Source: Breoghania sp963678585
Lineage (GTDB): Bacteria; Pseudomonadota; Alphaproteobacteria; Rhizobiales; Stappiaceae
Direction: 5' to 3'
NCBI GenBank assembly: GCA_963678585.2
Contig: CAXXGA010000002.1
Location: 558,001-622,000, forward strand
Length of the DNA: 64,000 nt
The notes under the pieces: generated by a model
Seen by the model: only the letters and a program-made list of their open reading frames with translations
Told to the model about the DNA's origin: nothing
The model's database searches: none
Part shown: positions 1 through 9,580 of the stretch, in pieces
Layout of the letters: each line of letters starts with the position of its first letter
How positions within the stretch are numbered: position 1 is the first letter of the stretch
Position numbers and translations under genes: made by a program

Positions 1-2
1 TG

Positions 3-296
3 GTCGCCGAACTCTCGCCCCTGACGGTGGATTTTACCCGCGACGATCTTCTGGCGAAACTGGAGGAGGTCGGCGTACCCGCTGGCCCCATCAACACCGT
101 GGCGGACGTCTTTGCCGACCCGCAGGTGGTCCATCGGGGCCTGAAGCTCGATCTCGTCTCCCCGCAGGGCGATGAGGTGCCGTCGGTGCGCAGCCCCATC
201 CGCTATTCCCGCTCGCCCATGACGATGGATCGGCCGTCCCCGCGCCTTGGCGAACACACGGATGAAATCCTCGCCGAGCTTGGTCGCAAGGGCTGA
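3..296 (+). CDS. Family III (CaiB/BaiF) CoA-transferase, C-terminal part
   Basis: This is the C-terminal end of a gene that begins before the window; the reading frame is open from base 3 to the TGA at 294-296. The visible tail has the typical end of CaiB/BaiF CoA-transferases: the segment VGVPAGPINTVADVFADPQV, a strand ending in RSPIRYS, and the terminal GEHTDEILAELG. Family members move CoA between an acyl-CoA donor and a carboxylic acid through an aspartyl-CoA thioester; the catalytic Asp lies in the missing N-terminal part. The substrate cannot be told from this piece. Confidence 0.85.
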   Translation, partial: VAELSPLTVDFTRDDLLAKLEEVGVPAGPINTVADVFADPQVVHRGLKLDLVSPQGDEVPSVRSPIRYSRSPMTMDRPSPRLGEHTDEILAELGRKG

Positions 297-411
297 TTTT
301 CCGGCTCAGCTCGGCCGTCCGATGTGGTAGCGAACCCCTCCATCCATCTTAAATTCGCCCCGAACCTGCTGATAGGATTGCTCCGTCTGCATTTTTGGGG
401 AGAATGGTGCG

Positions 412-717
412 ATGCGGTATTCAGTGCTCGTCTTTTTCGTGTGTGTGGCTTGCTTGCCGACGCTCGCCCCGGTGGCTGCGGCGGCGCGTCCCGACACGCG
501 GTCAATGACATGCGCTCAGGCCCAGAATTTCGTGCGTCAGCGCGGGGCCGTGGTCATGACGACCGGGCCGCATACCTATCAGAGATTTGTGACCCACTGG
601 CGCTATTGCGATTCCTGGGAAAAGCTCTTTCCCGAGATGGCGCCCACGCGGGACAATCCAAAATGCGTCGTAGCCTATCGTTGCGATGAGCCGTTGTTCC
701 GTCCCGGATGGGACTAG
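412..717 (+). CDS. Small secreted Cys-containing protein of unknown function
   Basis: The product is 101 aa. Residues 1-24 form a clear Sec signal peptide (hydrophobic run, then a cleavage-like AAA/RP site). The mature part is about 77 aa and has four cysteines (in MTCAQ, RYCDS, NPKCV and YRCDE), enough for two disulfides after export. I recognise the look of short periplasmic proteins common in Hyphomicrobiales but not a function. It stands alone between the CoA-transferase and the cyclase. A purine-rich stretch (GGGGAGAATGGTGCG) just before the ATG serves as the ribosome site. Confidence 0.7.
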   Translation: MRYSVLVFFVCVACLPTLAPVAAAARPDTRSMTCAQAQNFVRQRGAVVMTTGPHTYQRFVTHWRYCDSWEKLFPEMAPTRDNPKCVVAYRCDEPLFRPGWD

Positions 718-788
718 CATATTGCGGCAGGGTGTTTGCCGCGTGCAAATGACGGTGCCGTTGCGCGCAGGCCTTTGAAGGGCAGAGC

Positions 789-2696
789 ATGAGAATGGGC
801 TGGCGGCCGTGGCCGCGCAAGGGCAGGGGAAAGGTTCCCATCGTCCTCATTGCAGGCGGGACCTACGCGCTGCTGATCACGTTGGCTATGGGACTTGTCC
901 TCTACATGACGGGCAAGGCCAACTTTCAGAACACGTTCGCGCTTCTGAACGACAAGGCCGTCCTGATGACGAACCAGCTGGAAGCGGGGCTGCGCACCCG
1001 GCTGGATCCGCTCAAGGCGGCCGTCGGGGCGATGCAGGGCCTTTATGCGGATAGCCGGATGGAGATCGAGGACAATGAGGCCGTGCGCACGATCCTGGCC
1101 GCATCCCTGTTCTCCGTTCCGGCTGCCGAAGGGCTGATTATCTCGCAAGGCACGCGCGGTCAGTTCGGGGTCGTCAAGTCCGCCGAGGGCAAACCCAGCT
1201 ATCTGCCCTGGCACGAGGAGAACAATCACTTCAAGGGACCGTACGGAGCGCCGAAGATCGAGGCCGATTCCGCTCCTGTCTGGGGGCCGATGGTCGCCAA
1301 CCAGTTCGGGATCTTCGCCAATGTTAGCGCCCCGCTGTCGCGTGACGGCAAGTTGGACGCCGTCCTCACCGCCACGCTCTCGATGGACGGGTTGAGCGAG
1401 ATCGTGGAGGCGCTGGATACCGGCGACGGCACGGCCTTCATCGTCAGCGCCAATGGTCGGGTGATCGCCTATTCGGACCTTGCCAGCCTCGACGAAAAAG
1501 GCGAGGCCGGAGGCGAGGGCAACGGCAACGGCAACGGGCTGAGGCCGGACGGGTGGCGGCTGCCGCGTCCGATCGTTCATTTCGGCGATCCGGTGCTCGC
1601 CAAGCTGCTCGACACGCCCACCATGGCGCCGTTTGCGGCTGCACGCGAAGCGGGCGTCGACGTGCGCGAGATCGATACCGGGGACGGCGAGTTCATCGCC
1701 ATGTCCCGTCGTGTCAGCGGCTATGGCCCGGTTGACTGGGTCGTTGGCGTCTATTTTCAAAACAGCACGGTTTCCAACGAGATACATCGTCTGATCGGCT
1801 CCCTGCTGATCGGAATAGCGGCGATCGTCGTCACGATCATCCTGTCGTTCTTCGTCGCGAGCCGTCTGACCCGGCCGCTGGCCAAGATCGTCAGCCAGTC
1901 GCGCAAGGTCGCGGATCTCGAATTCGACAAGGTGGAGCGGCTGCCGGACAGCCCGGTCCGCGAGGTGGATGAGGTGCTGCAGGCGTTCAACTCAATGGCT
2001 GCGGGGCTCGGATCTCTCAACACCTATGTACCCAAGACGCTTTTCCGCAAGCTTATGCGCATGGGCGTCGAGGAAGCGACGCGGTCGCGCGAGATCGAAT
2101 TGACCATCGTGTTCACCGACATTGCCGGTTTCACGCACCAGTCGGAGGGCATGAGTGCCGGCGAGGCCGCCGCTTTCCTCAACGCCCACTTCGCCATTAT
2201 GGTGGAGGCCGTGGAGGCGGAAATGGGGACTGTCGACAAGTTCATGGGAGACGGGATGCTGGCCTTCTGGGGTGCACCCGATGCCCGCGAAGACCATGCG
2301 GAGGCCGCGGTGCGCGCTGCGCGCGCCATGCAACTCGCCGTGCATACGGCGAACGAAAGCCTTGCCGCTCAGGGACGCGCTCCCACCCATGTGCGGATAG
2401 GGATCCACACCGGGCCGGTGATCGTCGGCAACATCGGCGCTCTGGACCGGGTCGACTACACCATCGTCGGCGATGCGGTGAATGTTTCCCAGCGGCTTCA
2501 GGATCTGGGCCGCTGCGCCGGCGATGACAGTGACGTCGTGATCCTGACGAGTGCGGGCACTTTGCGGCTGCTCTCGCCAGACGTGCCGCGCAGCCATTTC
2601 GGCCACCACCAATTGCGGGGGCGGGAGGCGGATGTAGATGTTTGGAGACTCTACCCCGAAAAGGCCCTAGCGGAAGGCGAAGAGGGCGTGACGTGA
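789..2696 (+). CDS. Membrane-bound class III adenylate cyclase with extracytoplasmic sensor and HAMP
   Basis: The protein is 635 aa. A membrane segment lies near residues 17-40, an extracytoplasmic sensor region (Cache-like by position) at about 41-333, a second membrane segment at about 335-357, then a HAMP linker and a class III cyclase domain from about 437. Both metal-binding Asp motifs are present (FTDIAGFT and MGDGMLAFWG), as are the adenine-selecting Lys (VDKFMGD) and Thr (DYTIVGD) and the transition-state Asn and Arg (AVNVSQRL). It should therefore be an active ATP-to-cAMP enzyme controlled by an outside signal. The sensor has a short Gly-Asn run (GNGNGNG) near residue 245. It appears monocistronic. 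This is one of two class III cyclases in the window. Confidence 0.9.
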   Translation: MRMGWRPWPRKGRGKVPIVLIAGGTYALLITLAMGLVLYMTGKANFQNTFALLNDKAVLMTNQLEAGLRTRLDPLKAAVGAMQGLYADSRMEIEDNEAVRTILAASLFSVPAAEGLIISQGTRGQFGVVKSAEGKPSYLPWHEENNHFKGPYGAPKIEADSAPVWGPMVANQFGIFANVSAPLSRDGKLDAVLTATLSMDGLSEIVEALDTGDGTAFIVSANGRVIAYSDLASLDEKGEAGGEGNGNGNGLRPDGWRLPRPIVHFGDPVLAKLLDTPTMAPFAAAREAGVDVREIDTGDGEFIAMSRRVSGYGPVDWVVGVYFQNSTVSNEIHRLIGSLLIGIAAIVVTIILSFFVASRLTRPLAKIVSQSRKVADLEFDKVERLPDSPVREVDEVLQAFNSMAAGLGSLNTYVPKTLFRKLMRMGVEEATRSREIELTIVFTDIAGFTHQSEGMSAGEAAAFLNAHFAIMVEAVEAEMGTVDKFMGDGMLAFWGAPDAREDHAEAAVRAARAMQLAVHTANESLAAQGRAPTHVRIGIHTGPVIVGNIGALDRVDYTIVGDAVNVSQRLQDLGRCAGDDSDVVILTSAGTLRLLSPDVPRSHFGHHQLRGREADVDVWRLYPEKALAEGEEGVT

Positions 2697-2819
2697 GCGT
2701 CGATTGGCAATAATGATTGTACAACAAGAGGGCTTTCGCTTGTCGTAATTGCGATTAAGGCTTTCTCCTGATGCTGTTGTCATTAAGATAGCACCGACAT
2801 TGGGGACAAGGAGGGGTGT

Positions 2820-4736
2820 GTGGACTTGCTTGAGGTCGACGATCTGACGATCGAATTCGACACTGCGGAAGGGCGTGTGCGCGCGGTCGACCGTGTCTCG
2901 TTCAACATCCCGCAGAACCGGACAGTTGCCCTGGTGGGCGAGTCCGGTTCCGGCAAGAGCGTGATTTCGCAGGCGATCATGGGCATTCTGCCCCGTTCGG
3001 CCAGCATCGCGGGCGGCGCCATCCGGTTCCGCGATCCCGAAAACTCTCCCGACGATCCGGCGATCGATATCGCGAGCCTGAGGCCGGTCGGCCATCAGAT
3101 GCGTGCGCTTCGCGGCAATCGCATCGCGATCATCTTTCAGGAGCCGATGACGTCGCTCTCGCCGCTCCACACCATCGGCGATCAGATCGGCGAAGCCGTC
3201 CAGCTTCATTCCCGCGCGTCGGCGGCGGAAGCGCGGGAGCTGACCCGCGAAATGCTTCGCCTCGTCCACTATCCCGATCCCGCCCGCGCCCTCAACACCT
3301 ATCCGTTCGAGCTTTCAGGCGGCCTGCGTCAGCGCGCCATGATCGCCATGGCGCTGGTGTGCCGTCCGGCCCTCCTCATCGCCGACGAACCCACCACCGC
3401 GCTGGACGTGACGATCCAGGCGGAGATCCTGCGCCTCATCAAGGATGTGCAGCAGGAACTGAAAATGTCCGTGCTGATGATCACCCATGATTTCGGCGTC
3501 GTCGCCAATGTCGCGGACAGGGTGGTCGTGGTCTATCACGGGCGCGTCATGGAAGAGGGGAATACGGAGGAGCTTTTCAACGCCCCGCAGCACGACTACC
3601 TCAAGGCGCTGATGCGCGCCGTGCCGCGCTTCGGTATGAAGCCGGGCGAACGGCTGGTGCCGGTCCGTCCCATCCCGGCGCGCGAACCCAGCCAGCATGA
3701 GCAGCCCGCGGGCGTTCCCGGCGAGCCGTTGCTTCGGCTGGACAACGTCTCCAAGCTCTATTCCCTGCGCAAGAGCGGTCTCTTCGCCGGATCTGCGCGT
3801 ACGGTCAAGGCGCTGGATGCAGTCAGCCTGACGATCAAGCGCGGGGAATGTCTCGGGCTCGTGGGGGAATCCGGTTGCGGCAAGACCACGGCGGCGAAGG
3901 CGATGCTGCGTGCCATCCAGATCGAGGAGGGCCGGATCGACTATTGTGTGAAAGGCCAGCTCAGGGATATTCGCGACTTCGACCGCGACGAACTCTTCGC
4001 CTATCGCAGCCGCGCCCAGATGATCTTTCAGGATCCGTTTTCCTCGCTCAATCCGCGCATGACGGTGAACGAGATTTTGATGGAGCCGCTGATCATCCAT
4101 AAATGGGGCAGCAAGGCGGAGTGCCAGAAGCGGGTGCGCGAACTGATGGAGATGGTCGGGCTCAATCCGCGTTTCCTGCGCCGCTATCCGCATTCCTTCT
4201 CCGGCGGTCAGCGCCAGCGCATCGGCATTGCCCGCGCGCTGGCCCTCGATCCCGAATTCATCATCTGCGACGAGCCGGTTTCCGCGCTCGATGTCTCGGT
4301 TCAGGCGCAAATCCTCAATCTTCTCAAGGATCTGCAGCAGAAGCTCGGGCTTACCTATCTGTTCGTCAGTCACAATCTCGCGGTGGTCGACTACATCGCC
4401 GACCGCATCGCCGTGATGTGCCGCGGGCGGCTTGTGGAACTGGGCGAGACCGCGCAGGTCGTCGGCAATCCGCTGCATCCCTACACCAGGTCGCTGATGG
4501 AGGCGGTGCTCGATCCCTCCATTGGCGGAGATGGCCCCGGTCACCTGAAAGCAGGCAGCGGAGAAGGGCTTTCAGGGCCGGAAAACTGGTCGGAACCCTT
4601 CCGCCTTGCAGATGGAGTGCACCCCGACCTCGTGGAGATGGAATCGGGTCACTTTGTCTGTGCGCCCGGCTACGGTCATCGCCACGGCCCGGGCGTGACA
4701 CACGAACCGGAAAGCGAAGCGGAGGGCGTCCGATGA
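2820..4736 (+). CDS. Peptide/oligopeptide ABC transporter, fused dual ATPase
   Basis: This 638-aa protein holds two complete ABC ATPase domains of the Dpp/Opp type, equivalent to DppD and DppF fused. NBD1 has Walker A GESGSGKS (residues 40-47), signature LSGGLRQR (Gln replaced by Leu) and Walker B with ADEPTTALD. NBD2 has Walker A GESGCGKT, signature FSGGQRQR and CDEPVSALD. The GTG start is preceded closely by AAGGAGGGG. Its TGA overlaps the ATG of the binding-protein gene (ATGA), so the four genes to 8881 are one operon. The likely substrate is a peptide or similar solute; specificity is not evident. Confidence 0.93.
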   Translation: MDLLEVDDLTIEFDTAEGRVRAVDRVSFNIPQNRTVALVGESGSGKSVISQAIMGILPRSASIAGGAIRFRDPENSPDDPAIDIASLRPVGHQMRALRGNRIAIIFQEPMTSLSPLHTIGDQIGEAVQLHSRASAAEARELTREMLRLVHYPDPARALNTYPFELSGGLRQRAMIAMALVCRPALLIADEPTTALDVTIQAEILRLIKDVQQELKMSVLMITHDFGVVANVADRVVVVYHGRVMEEGNTEELFNAPQHDYLKALMRAVPRFGMKPGERLVPVRPIPAREPSQHEQPAGVPGEPLLRLDNVSKLYSLRKSGLFAGSARTVKALDAVSLTIKRGECLGLVGESGCGKTTAAKAMLRAIQIEEGRIDYCVKGQLRDIRDFDRDELFAYRSRAQMIFQDPFSSLNPRMTVNEILMEPLIIHKWGSKAECQKRVRELMEMVGLNPRFLRRYPHSFSGGQRQRIGIARALALDPEFIICDEPVSALDVSVQAQILNLLKDLQQKLGLTYLFVSHNLAVVDYIADRIAVMCRGRLVELGETAQVVGNPLHPYTRSLMEAVLDPSIGGDGPGHLKAGSGEGLSGPENWSEPFRLADGVHPDLVEMESGHFVCAPGYGHRHGPGVTHEPESEAEGVR

Positions 4737-6691
4737 GCCGCATCTTCCCGCCTCGTCTATCGGCATGGGCCGTGGCGCTGGGCCTGCTCGTCGGCCTTGG
4801 CGCGGCGAAGCCGCTTTTGGCACAGACACCGCCGCATCTGATCGAGACCTCGACGCTGCGCCGCACCCATGCGCATGTCAGTCTTCCCCCGCTCTCAAGC
4901 CGGATCCCGCTGGAGCCGCTTATCGTCGACCTGGAAGCGCATGGACGCGAACCCGGTCGTCACGGCGGGGATATCGAGACACTGATCGGGCGTTCCAAGG
5001 ACGCCCGACTGGTCAACGCGTGGGGCTATGCGCGTCTGGTTGGCTTCAATGAGGAGCTTGAGCTTCAACCCGATATCCTGAAGGCGGTGGAGAATGTCGA
5101 AGATCGCATCTTCACGCTGCACCTGAGGAAGGGGCACAGGTGGTCGGACGGCGCGCCCTTCACCACCGAGGACTTCCGCTATTGGTGGGAGGATGTGGCG
5201 AACGAGGAGCATCTCTCGCCTTCCGGGCCGCCGAATTTCATGCTTGTCGACGGCAAGCCGCCGCGTCTGGAAATCATCGACGCGACCACGCTGCGCTACA
5301 CGTGGGATGAGCCGAACGCCCTGTTTCTGCCCACGCTTGCCAGGTCGCGCCCGCCCTTCATCTATCGCCCGGCCCACTACCTGAAGCAATTCCACGAGAA
5401 ATACGGCGATCCGGAAAAGATCGCGGAGCTGGTGGAGGCGAAGAAGGTCCGCTACTGGGCCTCGCTTCACAACGAGCGCGACGACATGTATGGCGCGTCC
5501 AACTGGCAGGAGCCCTCGCTCCAGCCATGGGTGGTGGCCGAGGGCAGTTCCAAGCAACGCCAGATCTTCATCCGCAATCCCTATTATCACCGCATCGACA
5601 GTCACGGTCGCCAGCTTCCCTATATCGACCGTATCGTGCTGACGGTGGCGGACGGGCGGCTTATCGCGGCCAAGACGCAGGCCGGCGAAAGCACGCTTCA
5701 GGCGCGCGGACTGGCCTTTTCCGACATCACGGTCCTGAAGCGAGGCGAGGCGGACGGCAATTACGAGACCCGCCTGTGGCCAATCGCCAAAGGCGCTCAT
5801 ATCGCGCTTTTCCCGAACTTCACGACCCGCGATCCGGTCTGGCGCAAGCTCATACGCGATGTCCGTTTCCGTCATGCCCTGTCGCTCGGCATCGACCGCA
5901 AGATGATCAACCGTGTGCTCTATTTCGGCCTCGCGCTTGAGAGCAACGACACCATCCTGCCGGAAAGCCCCCTTTTTGAAGAACGCTATCGCACCGAATG
6001 GGCGACCTACGATCCCAAGCTCGCCAACGAGCTTCTGGACGATATCGGCCTGACCAGGAAGCGTGGCGACGGCATCCGCCTGCTGCCCGACGGGCGCCCG
6101 CTTGAAATCATCGTGGAGACCACGGGCGAAAGCGCGGAGGAAATCGATGCGTTGGGGCTTGTCGGCGAGACATGGCGTGAGATCGGCGTGAAGCTCTTCC
6201 CCAAGCCCTCGCAACGCGAGGTGCTGCGCGAGCGCGCCTTGTCCGGCACTCTGGTCATGTCCGCCTGGAACGGAGTCGACAACGGTATTCCAACCGCCGA
6301 GATGCCGCCCAACGAGTTTGCGCCAACCTCTTCCGAACAACTCTCATGGGCGCAATGGGGCGATTACCGCGAAAGCGGCGCGCAGAGCGGAGAGCCCATC
6401 GATTACGAGCCCGCGGCGCGCCTCAGCGAGCTTTACAGCGAATGGCTCGTCAGCGGCGACATGCAGAAGCGGCGGCGGATCTGGGGGGAAATGCTCTCCA
6501 TCCATGCTGCCGAAACCCTGCGCATCGGCCTGATCTCTGCGGTGAAACAGCCGGTCGTTGTCTCCAATCGTCTGCACAACGTGCCGCAAGCCGGGATCTA
6601 TGGCTGGGACCCCGGAGCCCAGTTCGGCATTCATCGTATGGATGAATTCTGGCTCGAACGTCCCGATAGTCCTATGGCGGAGGAAAACTGA
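4733..6691 (+). CDS. Peptide-type ABC transporter substrate-binding protein
   Basis: The product is 652 aa, a periplasmic SBP_bac_5 (DppA/OppA) protein. It has a signal peptide with a cleavage-like LAQ/TP site near residue 31. Family features include the segment LRKGHRWSDGAPFTTEDFRY early in the mature chain and RFRHALSLGIDRKMIN in the second lobe. The ATG overlaps the TGA of the ATPase gene; an open frame extends upstream, but it runs through the ATPase gene and is not coding. At over 600 residues it belongs to the larger SBP subgroup that often takes up peptides or opine-like compounds. Confidence 0.92.
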   Translation: MSRIFPPRLSAWAVALGLLVGLGAAKPLLAQTPPHLIETSTLRRTHAHVSLPPLSSRIPLEPLIVDLEAHGREPGRHGGDIETLIGRSKDARLVNAWGYARLVGFNEELELQPDILKAVENVEDRIFTLHLRKGHRWSDGAPFTTEDFRYWWEDVANEEHLSPSGPPNFMLVDGKPPRLEIIDATTLRYTWDEPNALFLPTLARSRPPFIYRPAHYLKQFHEKYGDPEKIAELVEAKKVRYWASLHNERDDMYGASNWQEPSLQPWVVAEGSSKQRQIFIRNPYYHRIDSHGRQLPYIDRIVLTVADGRLIAAKTQAGESTLQARGLAFSDITVLKRGEADGNYETRLWPIAKGAHIALFPNFTTRDPVWRKLIRDVRFRHALSLGIDRKMINRVLYFGLALESNDTILPESPLFEERYRTEWATYDPKLANELLDDIGLTRKRGDGIRLLPDGRPLEIIVETTGESAEEIDALGLVGETWREIGVKLFPKPSQREVLRERALSGTLVMSAWNGVDNGIPTAEMPPNEFAPTSSEQLSWAQWGDYRESGAQSGEPIDYEPAARLSELYSEWLVSGDMQKRRRIWGEMLSIHAAETLRIGLISAVKQPVVVSNRLHNVPQAGIYGWDPGAQFGIHRMDEFWLERPDSPMAEEN

Positions 6692-6695
6692 CCGA

Positions 6696-7721
6696 ATGCT
6701 TTCCTATATCCTTCGCCGTTTTCTGACGATGATCCCGACATTGCTGGTGATCTCGTTCCTGACGTTCCTGATCATCGAGCTGCCGCCGGGCGATTTCCTG
6801 TCGAACCAGATCGCGCAGCTCAAGATGCAGGGAGAGGAATCCGCCATCGCCAAGGTGGAGTTCCTGCGCACCGAGTTCGCGCTCGATAAGCCCTTCATGG
6901 AGCGCTACCTGATCTGGCTCGGCGCTTGGCCGGGGCCCCATGGCTTCGACGGTCTCCTGCAGGGCAACTGGGGCTGGTCCTTCGAATATGAGCAGCCCGT
7001 CTCCGAGGTGGTGGGCTCAACCCTGCTGCTGACGGTGCTGCTGAACGCGGTGACGATCCTCTTCGTCTATGCGGTTTCCTTCCCGATCGGCATGTATTCC
7101 GCGACCCGGCAGTATTCGTGGGGCGATTACGGGTTCACCTTCCTCGGCTATATCGGACTGGCGACGCCGAACTTCCTGCTCGGTCTCATCATGCTCTATT
7201 TCTCCAACCACTGGTTCGGCCTGTCCATCGGCGGTTTGATGGATCCCTATTACATCGACAAGCCGTGGAGCCTTGCCAAGGCGGGCTCGGTGCTGGCGCA
7301 TCTGGTGGTGCCGACCATCGTCATCGGCACGTCGGGCACGGCCGCGATGATCCGGCGGCTCAGGGCCAACCTGCTGGACGAGCTTCACAAGCAATATGTG
7401 ACGACCGCGCGCGCCAAGGGCCTCAAGGAGAGCAGGCTTCTCATCAAATACCCGCTCCGGGTGGCGCTCAATCCGTTCATCGCCGATATCGGCAACCTGA
7501 TCCCTTCATTGGTGTCGGGTTCGGTCATCGTGTCGGTGGTCCTGAACCTGCCGACCGTGGGGCCTGTCCTGCTCGGCGCGCTGCAGAGCCAGGATCAGTT
7601 CCTTGCGGGCTTCATCCTGCTTTTCGTGGCGGTGCTGACGCTGGTCGGCATGCTGATATCCGACATTCTTCTGGCGGTGCTTGATCCGCGCATTCGTCTG
7701 GGCGGGAGGTCTGCGTCGTGA
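6696..7721 (+). CDS. Peptide-type ABC transporter permease (DppB-like)
   Basis: This 341-aa inner-membrane permease starts with MLSYILRRFLTMIPTLLV, the typical first helix of DppB/OppB proteins. About six membrane segments follow. The cytoplasmic EAA loop, which contacts the ATPase, is seen as TTARAKGLKESRLLIKYPLR. The ATG lies 4 bases after the stop of the binding-protein gene, with GGAGGA just upstream. Its own stop overlaps the GTG of the next permease (GTGA), consistent with translational coupling. Confidence 0.92.
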   Translation: MLSYILRRFLTMIPTLLVISFLTFLIIELPPGDFLSNQIAQLKMQGEESAIAKVEFLRTEFALDKPFMERYLIWLGAWPGPHGFDGLLQGNWGWSFEYEQPVSEVVGSTLLLTVLLNAVTILFVYAVSFPIGMYSATRQYSWGDYGFTFLGYIGLATPNFLLGLIMLYFSNHWFGLSIGGLMDPYYIDKPWSLAKAGSVLAHLVVPTIVIGTSGTAAMIRRLRANLLDELHKQYVTTARAKGLKESRLLIKYPLRVALNPFIADIGNLIPSLVSGSVIVSVVLNLPTVGPVLLGALQSQDQFLAGFILLFVAVLTLVGMLISDILLAVLDPRIRLGGRSAS

Positions 7722-8881
7722 GCACAGTCGAGGGAGGAACCGGCCACTACGTCAATCCCGAGCCGTTCGATCCGGGCGAGGCGGAGCGCCTGACGCCGGA
7801 ACAGGAGCGCTACTATCAGGCCTCGCAATGGCAGATCATGTGGTGGAAGTTCAAACGCCACAAGGTTGCGCTGTGGTCGGCCGCCTTCCTGATCCTGCTC
7901 TATATGTGCGTGCCCTTCGCGGAGGTGATCGCGCCCTATACGCCCAACCAGCGCGACAACGATCATCTCTACGCCCCGCCGCAGGCGATCCACCTTTTCC
8001 ATGAGGGCTCCTTCGTCGGCCCCTTCGTCTACGGCCAGATTGCCGAGGTCGATCTGGAGGAGATGAAATGGAACTACCGGCAGGACACGAGCGACGTGCA
8101 GCCGCTGCGCTTCTTCTGTCTCGGGGACCCTTATGAGTTCTGGGACATGGTCCCAGCCCGCTTCCACCTGATGTGCCCGGCAGAAGGAGGCACGGTCTAT
8201 CTGCTGGGAACCGACCGTCTGGGCCGCGATCTGTTGTCGGGCATCATCTACGGCGCGCGGTTGTCGCTGACTGTCGGCCTGATTGGCGTCGCGATCTCCA
8301 TGCTGCTGGGCGTGACGCTCGGCGGGATTGCAGGCTATTTCGGCGGTTTCATCGACAACCTGATCCAGCGCACGATCGAGATCCTGAAGGCGCTTCCCGA
8401 GCTGCCGCTCTGGATGGCGCTGTCGGCGGCCTTGCCCGTGACCTGGAGCCCGATCTGGATCTATCTCGGCATCACGGTGATCCTTGGAATGCTCGACTGG
8501 CCGGGCCTTGCGCGTGCCGTGCGCTCCAAGCTTCTGGCCCTGCGCGAGGAGGAATACGCCAAGGCGGCTGCGCTGATGGGAGCTAGACCCTCGCGTATCA
8601 TCCGACGTCACCTGCTGCCGGGCTTTACCAGCCACCTGATTGCGTCGGCAACGCTGTCCATCCCGTCCATGATCCTGGGTGAGACGGCGCTGTCCTTCCT
8701 CAATCTGGGCTTGAGGCGGCCTGCGGTAAGCTGGGGCGTGCTGCTCAACGAGGCGCAGAACATTTCAGTGGTGACCGTATACCCTTGGCTGATGGCGCCG
8801 GTTATTCCCGTTATCCTTGTAGTGCTCGCCTTCAATTTTCTGGGAGACGGGTTGCGCGACGCGGCCGATCCCTACAAGTAG
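7718..8881 (+). CDS. Peptide-type ABC transporter permease (DppC-like)
   Basis: The product is 387 aa, longer than the usual 290-300 of DppC/OppC. The extra length is an N-terminal cytoplasmic tail plus a long loop after the first membrane helix (about residues 72-160). The core shows the DppC elements LGTDRLGRDLLSGIIYGAR, several membrane helices, and an EAA loop (YAKAAALMGARPSRIIRRH). The GTG start overlaps the previous stop. It pairs with the DppB-like permease. The last gene of the operon, it ends about 100 bases before the methyltransferase gene. Confidence 0.92.
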   Translation: MSTVEGGTGHYVNPEPFDPGEAERLTPEQERYYQASQWQIMWWKFKRHKVALWSAAFLILLYMCVPFAEVIAPYTPNQRDNDHLYAPPQAIHLFHEGSFVGPFVYGQIAEVDLEEMKWNYRQDTSDVQPLRFFCLGDPYEFWDMVPARFHLMCPAEGGTVYLLGTDRLGRDLLSGIIYGARLSLTVGLIGVAISMLLGVTLGGIAGYFGGFIDNLIQRTIEILKALPELPLWMALSAALPVTWSPIWIYLGITVILGMLDWPGLARAVRSKLLALREEEYAKAAALMGARPSRIIRRHLLPGFTSHLIASATLSIPSMILGETALSFLNLGLRRPAVSWGVLLNEAQNISVVTVYPWLMAPVIPVILVVLAFNFLGDGLRDAADPYK

Positions 8882-8983
8882 GAATGACGTTGCCGAACGC
8901 CTCGCCCATTGCGTGGAAACGCTTGTGAGGCTTGTATCGATGCCATGTGAGTTGATGGCATCAGTTGAAAAAGGACATCCGAA

Positions 8984-9556
8984 ATGGTCAACGCCACCAC
9001 CGCCGCCGAGTGGGACGAGGAATACCGCGCCGGGCGTTGGGACTTCCTGAGCGATGTGAAGGAAAGCGCGCGCTACGGCGTTCATGCGGTCTGGCTCGCA
9101 TCCGTCGGCAAGACCCGCGCGATCCTCGACGTGGGATGCGGCGAGGGGCTTCTCTGGCACAATCTGGCTCGCCGTCCCGAGCATTATGTCGGCGTGGACC
9201 TTTCGGCGGTTGCCTTCGACAAGGCCGATGTCGATTTTGACAGTTGCCGCTTTGAAGCCGCCGACCTGCATCACTTCCAGCCTTCGCAGGACGAGATCTT
9301 CTCCGCCGTCGTCTTCAACGAAGTGCTGCACTTTTGCGAGGAACCGGAAATCCAGCTTCCCCGCTATGCGGCCATGCTGGAAGAAGGCGGCGTCATGTCG
9401 ATCTCGCTCTATGCGCCGAACCGCCCTGAAAGCGGCGCGCACAAGCTCATTTCCCGGATCTGGAAAACGACCGATCAGTGGGACGTGCTTGATGACATCA
9501 CGCTGACCAGCGCGTCCAAGAACGTGACCTGGAAGATGCGTCTCGTTCGTCCCTGA
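8984..9556 (+). CDS. Class I SAM-dependent methyltransferase
   Basis: This 190-aa protein has a Rossmann methyltransferase fold: motif I ILDVGCGEGLLWHNL at residues 43-57, an acidic end of strand two (YVGVDLS), and motif IV-like FSAVVFNEVLHF. The acceptor substrate is not evident; small soluble enzymes of this kind methylate small molecules, and NodS-like N-methylation is one possibility. It sits just before the convergent glycosyltransferase operon and might act on the same glycan, but only position suggests that. A strong terminator follows. Confidence 0.8.
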   Translation: MVNATTAAEWDEEYRAGRWDFLSDVKESARYGVHAVWLASVGKTRAILDVGCGEGLLWHNLARRPEHYVGVDLSAVAFDKADVDFDSCRFEAADLHHFQPSQDEIFSAVVFNEVLHFCEEPEIQLPRYAAMLEEGGVMSISLYAPNRPESGAHKLISRIWKTTDQWDVLDDITLTSASKNVTWKMRLVRP

Positions 9557-9580
9557 GGCGCTGGGACTGCGATGAAATGC

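Noticed and set aside
1516..1542. Short GGCAAC tandem repeat as a possible CRISPR or microsatellite
   Set aside because: It encodes a Gly-Asn linker in the cyclase sensor region, with only three to four units.
714..1787. 357-aa minus-strand open frame opposite the first cyclase
   Set aside because: It is an Arg/His-rich shadow of a high-GC coding strand; the plus-strand cyclase has clear domains.
4103..4732. Open frame joined to the front of the ABC binding protein, giving an 862-aa protein
   Set aside because: It runs through the ATPase gene in another frame, and the signal peptide starts at 4733 with an ATGA overlap.
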